The position numbers and the translations under genes were made by a program. From Lepidostoma basale (Eukaryota; Arthropoda; Insecta; Trichoptera; Lepidostomatidae), in NCBI GenBank assembly GCA_022606425.2, contig JAHDVF020000106.1:2108001-2172000 (forward strand): DNA of 64,000 nt, written 5' to 3'. The first letter of the stretch is position 1; the number at the start of each line of letters is the position of its first letter. Of the stretch, positions 50,266 to 59,337 are shown piece by piece. The notes below the pieces were generated by a model. It saw only the letters and a program-made list of their open reading frames with translations, had not been told where the DNA came from and did not search any database.

Positions 50266-50670
50266 TCTGATCCGATATCTGTTTTTAAAAAAATATTCAA
50301 ATTGAACATCTATGTTGTTAATTCTTTCTTTTCATGTTTACGGCTCGGTGGTTGGCTTATATGGTAATTGTTTCTCATTTCTAACAAGAATCTCATGGTT
50401 CATTCAGTCATCCGCCTCGCCCATGTATTTCTTGAAGATTACATTATGTGGTTACGCGAGTGACGTGACTGCACCGGTGTCGATGAGGCTACGCATCGCG
50501 TCATGATCATTTATAAGACGTGAGTACGCCTCAGCCTTCGCTGTTATGAAATAACTTAAACCCGCTTTTATACTGGCCTGTCATTTCACTTCCTATAACG
50601 CATAATCTAATGCCATTAACACTTTAAAGCGCTTAGGATTACCTACGCCCTATTTACTTTAAAACTAACA
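50266..50670. other. Unassigned
   Basis: Nothing recognised. Confidence 0.4.
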
Positions 50671-51020
50671 TCATTTGTCATCAGCCATTATGCGTTCAGT
50701 GTTGGACATAGGCCTCCCTTCCGACTTCCACAGGTCTGCCATTGACCACGTTATGCCATTGACTTCCTGCCACTCTCTTGATGTCATCAGACCATCACGC
50801 TTGTGGATTCTATGGCCAGTTCTCGGTCTCCACTCCAGTGTGCGTCTGGTCCACCGATCATCCGTTGTCCTCTCTATATGGCCGGCCCAATTCCACTTCA
50901 ACAAAGCTATTTTGCGTGCAACGTCGGCAACTTTGGTCCTTTCTCTGATTCACTCATTTAGTTTCGAGTCTCGCAGACTGTTGTTCAGCTAGCTCCTCTT
51001 CATTGCCCGCTGGAGAAGAG
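50671..51020 (-). pseudogene. LINE-F-like fragment
   Basis: Minus strand: NKLRSRHNMR-like start, then MLKWNWAGHIERTTDDRWTR, RTLEWRPRTGHRIHKRDGLM, TSREWQEVNGITWSMADLWK, SEGRPMSNTERIMAD. WAGHI.R..D.RW is shared with LINE-F. Confidence 0.75.
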
Positions 51021-51044
51021 GATGATCTTTAAGACCGTATCTCC

Positions 51045-51225
51045 TTTGTTATCGTCATCAACATTGGCTCTACGGCCCATTCAGGTCAGGCTTCATCCAA
51101 CATTCGTCGTCATCCCCCTCTATCCTGGCAAGTACTCTTCCAGTCCCTGATGCCAATAGTATCTATATATCAGCTGCACTCCATCCAGCCATCGAAGGTT
51201 GGGTCTACCAACATTACGTTTCATT
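51045..51225 (-). pseudogene. LINE fragment
   Basis: The minus strand reads KRNVGRPNLRWLDGVQLIYR, WHQGLEEYLPG, then GMTTNVG and MGRRANVDDD. GRPNLRWLDGV is a LINE C-terminal signature. Confidence 0.65.
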
Positions 51226-51229
51226 TCAT

Positions 51230-51625
51230 TCTCCTTTTTTAGCTTTTGATTCTACTTTATTATCACTATTTTCGGGATTTGAATTGACTTTTTTGACATT
51301 TGATATACTTTTATGGCATTTGATTATGCTTTTTGTATTTGATTCTACATTTTTTTTGCATTTGATTATGCTTTTCACCATTTGATTCTGAAATTTTGGT
51401 ATTTCGCTATACGCTGTGAGCATTTGATTGTCCTTTTTTAACATTTGATTTTACTTTTTTAGCATTTGATTATACTTTTATGTCATTTCAATATGCTTTT
51501 TGGCACTTGATTCTAATTTTTTTATATTTGATTAATTTTTTTAGCATTTGATTGCGTTTTATGACATTTGATTAGGGTTTTCGTCTTTTGATTCTACTTT
51601 TTGGGGATTTGTATTACATTTTTGC
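51230..51625. repeat. T-rich minisatellite, period about 25-35 bp
   Basis: Repeats of the block GCATTTGATTATGCTTTTT with variants (ACATTTGATATACTTTTATG, ATTTGATTCTACTTTTT). ATTTGATT occurs more than ten times at irregular spacing. No coding. Confidence 0.85.
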
Positions 51626-51661
51626 ATTCTCTGCGGCCCCCTATAACTTGCTAGAATTTTT

Positions 51662-51910
51662 TTAAATAAACTTAAGGCGTTAACACTGGAATTCCATAAT
51701 GACGAATTTTTATGAATTAAAACACTGTTTTTTCCACTTTTGAGTTAATTTTTCTCGACATGCTTCGAAGGCTTACACCTTCATCATCGGGAGAACGATA
51801 TAAACGTTTACATCGTTCTCCCGATGATGAAGGTGTAAACCTTCGAAACATGTCGAGAAAAATAAACTCAAAAGTGGAAAAAAACAGTGTTTTAATTCAT
51901 AAAAAATCGT
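51662..51910. mobile_element. HH2 hammerhead hairpin element, best copy
   Basis: Arms TTTATGAATTAAAACACTGT to TTTTTCTCGACATG and the reverse, with a central ATCGTTCTCCCGATGATGAA palindrome. The plus ribozyme (51816-51859) has paired stems I and II. The minus ribozyme has GAAGC in place of GAAAC. No coding. Confidence 0.8.
51816..51859 (+). ncRNA. Hammerhead-like motif in HH2
   Basis: Stem I TTCTC (51816-51820) pairs with GAGAA (51855-51859). Core CCGATGA (U4 to C), bulged T, stem II GAAGGT/ACCTTC around GTAA, GAAAC (51845-51849), AT, GTC (51852-51854). U4 is normally conserved, so cleavage may be reduced. Confidence 0.62.
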
Positions 51911-52560
51911 AGCTAGAAATAATTGATGGCTTTATTACCCCTCACTTTACGATCTTAATTCACCATTTACCTCCGGTACTCTGAGGACCCAGTTTGTGTG
52001 TGTGTTTTTTTAAACTTATGTTATTATTAACTATTAAAAAAGCTGCAAGATTAATTATTATCTATAAAAATAATGTTATTATGAATATAACATAATATAT
52101 AATAAGTGTACACACTGTATGTACAGACGTCTTTCCCGCGCGACGGAAAGAACTAGCGGGTCACCGATATTCGCAATCCACGCCGTTCGGCGAGTGTTAA
52201 CAGGATTCCCACAATGAACAAATATTTGCGTATTTTTACCACGAAAAAAATATTGAATGTATTTTTTAATGTAGGTAATTAATTAAAACGTCGAACATAT
52301 ACACGAATGTGTGATATAAATATAGAGCCTTCTTACACTTTACATATTGAACAATGATTAATTAGACACACAATACATTGATTATATGTTAGGCCCAACA
52401 ATGATTTGATGAATCGTGAATTCCGGGTACCTACGCCATTTTGTGAACATCTCTTTGAATAGATTATTATTTAACTTCTTTGTTGTTTACATATAGTTTA
52501 TTAATAATTACTCGTATTAGTAAAGACTTAACACGTGCTGTTTGGGCGCTCAATAACCCA
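51911..52560. other. Unassigned
   Basis: AT-rich with a small GC-rich patch at 52125-52210; nothing recognised. Confidence 0.4.
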
Positions 52561-52564
52561 CAGT

Positions 52565-52715
52565 ATTATTTTAAAACTAACTAACTAACCATCACGCCGT
52601 TTCTCCGCAGGGGTAGGCAGAGAGAATGGACTACTCCTCTCTAATCCTGACACACTTCTCTAGCTTCCTCCACATTCATACAACGAGTCATACACGCACG
52701 TCGATTCTTCTTTAA
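52565..52715 (-). mobile_element. LINE-A 3' end fragment
   Basis: Reverse GTTA tail (two repeats), CTCCGCAGGGGTAGGCAGAG, CMNVEEAREVC codons, broken at RNRRA. Confidence 0.78.
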
Positions 52716-53289
52716 ACCTTAGCAGGGACAGTGGCAATTATTATTTTCTTTCTATTCTCTTTTTACTAATTAATTATTATTTTACCTAATGTAATAGGTA
52801 CTGTACTTAAAATAAAATTATTGCATAACTTTTTTAATTAAAGAATAAAAAAAACATTTCTCACAAAGTGACTATAGTAAGTACAGTGTGACTTCAATTT
52901 GAATACCTTACTGTGGTATTATGTATCAGCGAAAATGCACTAAGGTCATTTCATTACACTATTATTTTGAAAAAAATATGCTGATAGTTCAGTTATTATT
53001 TATTAAACCATTAAATAAAATGTAGTTAATAGATCAATATACCATTTTTTCAAATTGGCTTAGTAATATTTGGTATAAAAAAAATTGTTATATCCTTACA
53101 AACTTTGAACTTCAATTATCTCAGAAGCAGTAATTTTGACTTAGTGCTTTTTCGCAGAATACCCACGATATGGCCATTTTAAAGACTAGAATTTGAAATA
53201 AAACACTGGAAATTGTTGTATTAATATGGCGCACCTGAATTTTAGAGGCAATATTTTGATTAAAAAAGTGCGTCTTATAGTATGTAAAA
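52716..53289. other. Unassigned
   Basis: AT-rich; nothing recognised. Confidence 0.4.
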
Positions 53290-53465
53290 TACGGTAATTA
53301 TCGGCCACGTCAGGAGTCGGAGAAATCGAAGTGCGTCCATGACACGATGTATGAATGTTGAGAAATCGAGAGAGTTGTGTCTGGAAAGAAGTGATGCCTT
53401 AAACTTTGATTTTGTTTAAAATATCTTTTGAGATAATATACTGATTTCATTTGATTTAAATTTTA
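53290..53465 (+). mobile_element. LINE-A scrap and LINE-D-type tail
   Basis: 53295-53390: NYRPRQESEKSKCVHDTMYE-like, the out-of-frame reading of GHVRSRRNRSACMTRCMNVE. 53400-53465: TATCTTTTGAGATAATATAC, TGATTTCATTTGATTTAAAT, a LINE-D 3' tail. Confidence 0.65.
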
Positions 53466-54429
53466 CTTCAAATCTTTAGATTGGCAATTTCCTTTAAAAT
53501 ATTAATCACTTGTTTTATTATATTTATTTATTTTATTATTCAAAATAGCTTGCATACAATGTGTAACATTATAAAACATCAAAAATAGAAAATTATACGT
53601 CCATTTAAATTCAAATTATAATACTTTGATATTGTGTTTAATTTAATCTGTCATGAGTAAATACTATATACTATATATTTGTAACTCGGCTTCATTTTGC
53701 TAGCCATGACCTAAAACCAATATCCAGATCGGCTCGACGAGTTTCTGCGTATATAAAAAATAATTATGGTGTAATATAAACAAATCCGCATTCATTAGAA
53801 AACATAAACAAATCGTAAAACATTTTTGTGGAATGTGCCATCTAGCGGATTTCTGTGAAGCTTTTAAATATTTAGTATTGTATCTCATTGATAGATGGCA
53901 GAGTTGAATAAAATATTAATTAAGTACCATCAGATTATTTTTATAATTATTTGTAAATAAATACGTTTTTTTTAATAATAAAGATATATTCGATAATATA
54001 AATATATATTCATTGTTATACAGAGATTTACGACAAAAAAATGGTTTGGAACTTTGCTAAAATTTACGCTACTTACCAATAGATGTCTAAACCGTACCTT
54101 TTTTTATCTGAATTATTGTGTTTTAATATTGGTATTTTCTTTTTATTTTCAGGTAATGAAAGCCATCAACTACCTGACTTATTACGTATTATAAAAATGT
54201 GTAAAATGTTATCAGTATATTTCAGTAAGTGTATTTATTAATAGTATTAAATTATTTCTAAATTTGTATTATGAATATTGCTTTAATTGTTGTGTTAAAT
54301 AATTTATTACAAAGGTTTTGACTTTGTTTACATGTATCCAAAACTTTCGAATCATTTCGTATAGGTACCTTCTGGTTAAAATCACGAACTCTTTTTTGTT
54401 TTTTGTAATAAAACTTAATTTTTTTTACA
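53466..54429. other. Unassigned
   Basis: AT-rich; short frames without motifs. An inverted TGCCATCTAGCG/GATAGATGGCAG pair at 53838-53900 is the only structure noticed. Confidence 0.4.
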
Positions 54430-54960
54430 TACAAATCAAATTTCATTAAATTTCAAACATGTTTCGGGACACAGAAGCCCTTCATAAGTGTAATTAAAAA
54501 CATAATATATACAAAACAAATATTTAAACAATTTTGATCATGAATGTGGTCAGTTTTGACAGATGTTAAAATTTGTTTAAATATTTGTTTTGTATGTATT
54601 ATATTATATTTTTAAACTGTTTAATTAATTAACTTTGTTTTTTGTATCACTAATTGTATTTTATTTTACGCGACATCTGTTATATATTATTGTAACACCT
54701 GATGATGTCAACATAGGTTGATGAAACATCTGTCGCGTAAAATAAAATACAATTATGATACAAAAACAAAGTTAATTAATTTAACAGTTTAAAATGTTAA
54801 GGTATCATAGTGTTTCGGCCAAAACCATGGACTATTTATTATGTTTTTAATTACACTGATGAAGGGTTTCTGTGTCCTAAAATATTTGTGTAATTTAATT
54901 TTTTTTAAATTATGTAAAAATAAAGTGTTGTTAGAAAGAAAGAAAAATATAAAATTATGA
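54430..54960. mobile_element. Nested hammerhead hairpin elements (HH6)
   Basis: Outer: GAAACATGTTTC-type block at 54452-54475 with minus-strand CTTATGAAGGGC and GTCCCGAAACATGTT, and plus-strand CTGATGAAGGG at 54859 with GTCCTAAAATATTTG, i.e. two decayed ribozymes facing each other. Inner: a 60-bp perfect-looking arm pair (54612-54671, 54735-54795) around the motif at 54699. Confidence 0.68.
54612..54795 (+). ncRNA. Hammerhead motif with very long stem I
   Basis: CTGATGA (54699-54705), bulged T, stem II GTCAAC/GTTGAT around ATAG, GAAAC (54723-54727), ATCT, GTC (54732-54734). From the base after the cleavage site, 54735-54795 pairs with 54671-54612, leaving 54672-54698 as an internal loop. All catalytic core bases are present. 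Confidence 0.7.
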
Positions 54961-55029
54961 ATCCGAAACACAAATTATAGTGAATGCTCATGCAATTATA
55001 TTTTTAATTATTATTGCATCTGTACTATT

Positions 55030-55335
55030 TTAATAATATCTTCTTCTTCTTTGATGGTCCTACAGCCCATATCGAGCCTTAGCCTCCAGTATTCTTCGTC
55101 TGCAACTCCTCCTGTCCTCCGCTTCGACCCTCCAATCTGACAGTCGTAACAATTTCGCCCCATCTCTCCCAACTTCATCCTCCCATCGCAGCCTTGGTCG
55201 TCCAATTGGTCTTCTACCACCTGGGTGCCACTCCAGCAATCTTTTTGGGGTTTGCGATGACGGCATCCTCTGCACGTGACCGGCCCATCTCAGTCTATTC
55301 AGTCTGACCTGTGTGGAGAGACTGGGAGCTTCGTA
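55030..55335 (-). mobile_element. LINE-B 3' end copy
   Basis: Minus strand: YEAPSLSTQVRLNRLRWAGH, VQRMPSSQTPKRLLEWHPGG, GRPRLRWEDEVGRDGAKLLR to EAKARYGL and a GAA tail. Joined at 55335 to a CR1/L2-like relic, producing a chance fused frame. No clear target duplication. Confidence 0.9.
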
Positions 55336-55830
55336 AATAAGACCGTCCAGCGGAGCTTGTTTTGTATTTTTTCTGGACATTCCAGCCAGTGGAGCTCCTC
55401 AAGATGCTGTGATATGTGACAATTCTTCGGCACACCTCTTATTAGTCTTGCTGCTGCGTTGAATGCAGACTGGAGTTTATTAGTTTGCTGTTTGGGGATG
55501 TTGGCGTAGACTCCATTGCAGTAATCTAGTCGTGATACGACGAAGGAATTGATTAATGTTTTAAAACTGTCAACTGGAATTTTTTTTATGGATCTTAATT
55601 GCCTTAGATAAAAGAAGCTTCTGCTGCTACTGTTTTATTTATTTGAGTTTTCAATGAAAGATCAGTCTCTAGATGGACGCCAAGAAGTTTTATTGAATTT
55701 TTAGGAGAGATATTTGGGTCGGAAGTAGTTACTGGGGAGCGATCAATTAAGTGTTGGCACTTAAGGCTACGTGTCGGCGACGTTCCGGTGCCGTTACGGT
55801 CACTGTTCAATGTAAATTGAGCTTCAACGA
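55336..55830 (-). pseudogene. CR1/L2-like LINE reverse transcriptase, C-terminal part
   Basis: The minus strand reads STDPNISPKNSIKLLGVHLE-type, TDLSLKTQINKTVAAEASFI, one frameshift, then YLRQLRSIKKIPVDSFKTLI, NSFVVSRLDYCNGVYANIPK, QQTNKLQSAFNAAARLIRGV, PKNCHISQHLEELHWLECPE. LGV.LD..L....QI, SRLDYCN and LQ...NAAARL....K..HI...L..LHWL are diagnostic for CR1/L2-type elements. RT palm missing. Confidence 0.85.
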
Positions 55831-56167
55831 TGTTGTGGCTCTATGAAACGTCTTAAGGAAGCCAGAAGATCCAAGTTCAAGGGATATTTGGGATCAGAAG
55901 GAATTTTTGAACCCGTATAACGTAATCAGAATCCGAATAGCTGGTCTGCTCGCCGTCGAATCCCGAATCCGCTCACACAATAGAATCTGCCGCCATCGCC
56001 ATCCACTGTTCCGCTACAGATAGCACAACACAACAGCCAAGGTCGATGCTCATTGCTCACGCACGCGGTTCAAGGCCTCCTATTCCTGACTTATTACGTT
56101 TTTCATCGGAGCCGGGGGCGATTCTCGAATTGAATATTGTCTATGAAACAAAATTAAATATTTCGTA
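55831..56167. other. Unassigned
   Basis: A short AAGCCAGAAGATCCAAGTTC piece (55858-55880) matches the Jockey-like 3' tip at 34280; otherwise nothing. Confidence 0.45.
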
Positions 56168-56171
56168 TTAA

Positions 56172-56442
56172 AAGCCGTGCCACACTGTTTTAAACAAGCT
56201 CTCCACATCGGTCTCCACCGGCGGTTTAAAACTGTATAGACACTTGTTTGAAACCAAAATTCGTTTGACCTTCAACAAACTTTGTGGATGGACGCGCATA
56301 GTATGCGTGTGGATCCACCGTTTAAACACGCATTCCACATGTGGAGAGCTTGTTTACAACAGTATGTGGACGCTACACCAACCGTGGGCTCCACAGCTCT
56401 CCACCAAGGTCACCCCTGTGTTTCAAACAGTGTGGCACAGCC
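56172..56442. mobile_element. TTAA-flanked MITE, copy 2
   Basis: 271 bp between TTAA sites (56168-56171, 56443-56446), the same ends as 30633-30912, and a small internal deletion near the right end (GAAGAGTT lost). Internal GTTTGACCTTCAACAAACTT and CGCATTCCACATGTGGAGAG match. Confidence 0.82.
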
Positions 56443-56454
56443 TTAAGAATAAAA

Positions 56455-56671
56455 TCGACTTCTAGTATTCTTGTACCGACCCTTATGTATGGAAGTAAAG
56501 CATGGAACTGGCGGAAGAGGAATGAAAGTAGAATAAATGTGGTAGAAATAGGATCTCTTAGACGAATGTGTAAAAAATATGTGTTATGGAGTGTCGAATG
56601 AAAATATAAGAAGTGAATGCAGTGCGAATGAAATTGTTATGAATAAAGTAATGAAAAGATCATTAAGATGA
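56455..56671 (+). mobile_element. LINE-A fragment
   Basis: ILVPTLMYGSKAWNWRKRNE, SRINVVEIGSLRRMCKKYV, then shifted SNENIRSECSANEIVMN; stops at the HH7 element. Confidence 0.75.
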
Positions 56672-56830
56672 CAACGCGTGATTTCTCCTTTTCGACCGAC
56701 GTTTTGGAGATCTTTCTAGTCTCCATCTTCAGGGTAATGTTGATGATGGTAATAATGGAGACTGCAACGATCTCCGAAACGTCGGTCGAGAAGGAGTTAT
56801 CACACGGTGTTACCCAAAATCACACAAAGC
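56672..56830. repeat. HH7 hammerhead-like hairpin element
   Basis: Arms TGATTTCTCCTTTTCGACCG, ACGTTTTGGAGATC and GATCTCCGAAACGTCGGTCG, AGAAGGAGTTATCA. The minus motif has CTGAAGA (56735-56741), GGAGA/TCTCC, AAAAC for GAAAC. The plus motif has GGAGA/TCTCC, GAAACGTCGGTC but the core has decayed to GTAATAA. A split pair: each arm lacks one half. Confidence 0.62.
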
Positions 56831-57119
56831 ATATTGCTGCCAACCGTAAAAATCTGTGAAAGGTAGCTAATCTATCGCCATCTATTAAGACTACAAGTAT
56901 TTGTATACATTCAAAAACAAAATATTCTACAATAAGTTAAATTAAAAAGCAAATGATCATAGAATCGCTTCTCTTAGCGTTCGGTCACGCTCGCTTGAGT
57001 TGGTTTTTTCCATATGCGATCTATTAAATTCACAATATTGTAATAGATACTTTATTAACCAAATTCCCGAACACGAGCTGTATTTTTTTGTAGTTTAATA
57101 ATTCAGTCCTTCATAATCG
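56831..57119. other. SINE-1 scrap and unassigned sequence
   Basis: 56860-56885 (GAAAGGTAGCTAATCTATCG, CCAT) resembles the SINE-1 body; nothing else recognised. Confidence 0.4.
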
Positions 57120-57640
57120 AAATTTAAGTCCATCGAATGCTCTTAAAAAAGCGTCAATTGAAATTCGATTGGTGTTTTACTACTGCCCAAAAAAAGCGTC
57201 GATAGTTACTTGAGTGGTGGTTTGCCACTGGCGTAACAGATCGTCTACTGAAATTCTAGCGCTGGCGAGAGGCGAATGTCTGACTTAAGGAGCGTTGAGG
57301 AGCTGTTTCGAGCCAGGGACAGAGGCACATTCAACGTCGGGGAGACCTGACATGATACCAGAAGAAAAAGAAGAATAAAATCGATTGGTGGTTAGCTACT
57401 GGCCAAAAAAAGCGCCAGTAGTTGGTTTGATTGGGAAAAAATGTTAAATTTTAATTCGGGTGGTGGTGTAGGTACTACTTGCCAAGAAAAGCGTCTATAG
57501 TTATTCGAAAAAGGTTAAATTGTGATTCGGGTGTTGGTTTATTACTAGGTAAAAAAAATGTCATTTGTATTATAATTCGGGTGGTGTTTTGCTATTGGCT
57601 AAAAAAAGCGTCAATAGTTATTCGATTGATGGTTTGAAAA
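57120..57640 (+). repeat. Tandem array T, part 1
   Basis: Units of about 40-60 bp: GCCAAAAAAAGCGTC, then AATTGAAATTCG or ATAGTTATTCG, then GGTGGTGGTTTGCTACTGGC. Copies at 57150, 57190, 57405, 57490, 57550 and 57600. Interrupted by a LINE-E end at about 57262-57378 and ended by a LINE-A insertion. Confidence 0.82.
57262..57378 (+). mobile_element. LINE-E 3' tip inside array T
   Basis: GERRMSDLRSVEELFRARDR, then HIQRRGDLT in another frame; GAA-rich tail AGAAGAAAAAGAAGAATAAA. Confidence 0.68.
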
Positions 57641-58080
57641 AAAACAACTAACTAACCACCACGCCGTCTCCCCGAAGGGGTAGGCAAAAATAATGAACGG
57701 CCACATTTTTCTTTCCTGACATATTTCTTTCGATTGCTCAACATTCATACATCGTGTCATGCACGCGCGTCGATTTCTCTGACTCCTCAAATGACCGACA
57801 TTTAATATTTGATTTATTTGATCGTGCCACGTTTTCCTCGGTCTTCCTCTATTTCTGGTTCCATTTACATCGTTAACATATAATTTTTTTACCATTCATT
57901 CATTCTTCCCATATGTCCAAACCATCTTAATAATCCTTTCATTATTTCGTTCATAACACCATCATTCGCACCGCATTCACTTCTCATATTTTCATTCGAC
58001 ACTATCAAACACTCTGTGTCACACATTCGTCTAAGAGATCTCATTTCTACTGCGTTTAAACTACTTTCATCCTTCTTTGA
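57641..58080 (-). mobile_element. LINE-A insertion in array T
   Basis: The minus strand reads SSLNAVEMRSLRRMCDTECL, SNENMRSECGANDGVMNEIM, KGLLRWFGHMGRMNEWMVKK, LYVNDVNGTRNRGRPRKTWH, DQINQILNVGHLRSQRNRRA, CMTRCMNVEQSKEICQERKM; the tail is two reversed GTTA repeats. Confidence 0.85.
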
Positions 58081-58345
58081 TATTTGGTGGTTTGATATTG
58101 GCAAAAAAAATGTTAAATTGTGATTCGGGTGTTGGTTTATTGCTAGGTAAAAAAAAAGTCATTTGTAATTCGGGTAGTGTTTTGCTAGTGGCTAAAAAAA
58201 GCGTCAATTCGATTGGTGGTTTGATATTGACTAAAAAAAAGCGTCACGATATTCGGGAGGTGGTTTGCTTCATTCCAAAAAAAGAGTCAATTGAAATTCG
58301 GGTGGAGGTTTGCTACTTGCCAAAAAAAGCGTCAATAGTTATACG
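58081..58345 (+). repeat. Tandem array T, part 2
   Basis: Six further units (AAAAAAAGCGTC at about 58194, 58231, 58324 with variants between) and GGTGGTTTGATATTGGC. Confidence 0.82.
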
Positions 58346-58347
58346 AT

Positions 58348-58545
58348 TATTATTATTATTTTGTTGAATCGCTCTTTACATCATTAAAGCGCGAGCCAAA
58401 TTAATGTAAAGGGTATAGCTATCATATTGATTCACGTGATTCATATGTAGCTAATCTATCGCCATTTTATTGTCACGTGAATTCTGCAACAGACTAAAGA
58501 CAGTGTAACAATCACATTGCCATCGTCGGGAATCGAACCCGAGAC
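58348..58545 (-). mobile_element. SINE-1 inserted in array T
   Basis: Left border (ATT)n tail and TTTTGTTGAATCGCTCTTTA; the body is complete; the right end is the B box only (GGGAATCGAACCCGAGAC), so the copy is 5' truncated within the head. Confidence 0.8.
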
Positions 58546-58569
58546 GGGATATTCGGGTGTAAGTTTCCT

Positions 58570-58871
58570 TCTTCTTCTTCGATGGCCCTACAGCCCATAT
58601 CGAGCCCTAGCCTCCAGTATTCTTCGCCCCCTACTCCTCCTGTCCTCCGCTTCGACCCTCCAATCTGACACTCGTTACAATTTTGCCCCATCTCTCCCAA
58701 CTTCATCCTCCCATCGCAGCCTTGGTCGTCCAATTGGTCTTCTACCACCTGGGTGCCACTCCAGCAATCTTTTTGGGGTTCGCGATGACGGCATCCTCTG
58801 CACGTGACCGACCCATCTCAGTCTATTCAGTCTGACCTGTGTGGAGAGACTGAGACTAAATATAGTACAGC
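58570..58871 (-). mobile_element. LINE-B end inserted in array T, 12-bp target duplication
   Basis: 302 bp flanked by TGTAAGTTTCCT (58558-58569, 58872-58883). The minus strand encodes MPSSRTPKRLLEWHPGGRRP, GRPRLRWEDEVGRDG-type and EARARYGL residues with a GAA tail. Confidence 0.92.
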
Positions 58872-58883
58872 TGTAAGTTTCCT

Positions 58884-58995
58884 ACTGGCCAAAAACAGCG
58901 TTTAATTAAATTTCGGGTGATGGTTTCCTACTGGCTAAAAAAAGCGTCAATGCAAATTCGGGCGGTTGTTTTTATATGGCTAAAAAACTTTTTTT
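58884..58995 (+). repeat. Tandem array T, part 3
   Basis: Last two units (TACTGGCCAAAAACAGCG; TACTGGCTAAAAAAAGCGTC), ending TGGCTAAAAAACTTT. Confidence 0.78.
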
Positions 58996-59305
58996 TTTCT
59001 GCAGACGCGTTATTTTATCTTCCGCGAATGACACATACATGTTAATTCTGCCTGAGAAGTAGATTGTTTACGGTTTTCGCTACTCTCATATTGATGAAGT
59101 CAGCGGAGAATGTCGCTCGGCGTACAACGGACCTTATAACCTGCGGTGTGGTTCTTAGACTAGAGTTGTGCAGCAAACAAAAAGAACTCCAATTGGTCCA
59201 TAAGAAGACTAACTACCTAATCATCACTCAATGTTTCCACCCATAATTTTATTTTCACTTGCTCGTGTAATACTGTGAACAAAAAATACAGTGAATTTGT
59301 TAATA
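58996..59305. other. Unassigned
   Basis: Nothing recognised. Confidence 0.4.
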
Positions 59306-59337
59306 CATTCTTCTGCTTCTTCCTTGTTGTAGACCTA

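Noticed and set aside
55060..55380. Fusion protein of LINE-B with an extra N-terminus
   Set aside because: The extra residues come from out-of-frame CR1/L2-like sequence at the insertion joint.
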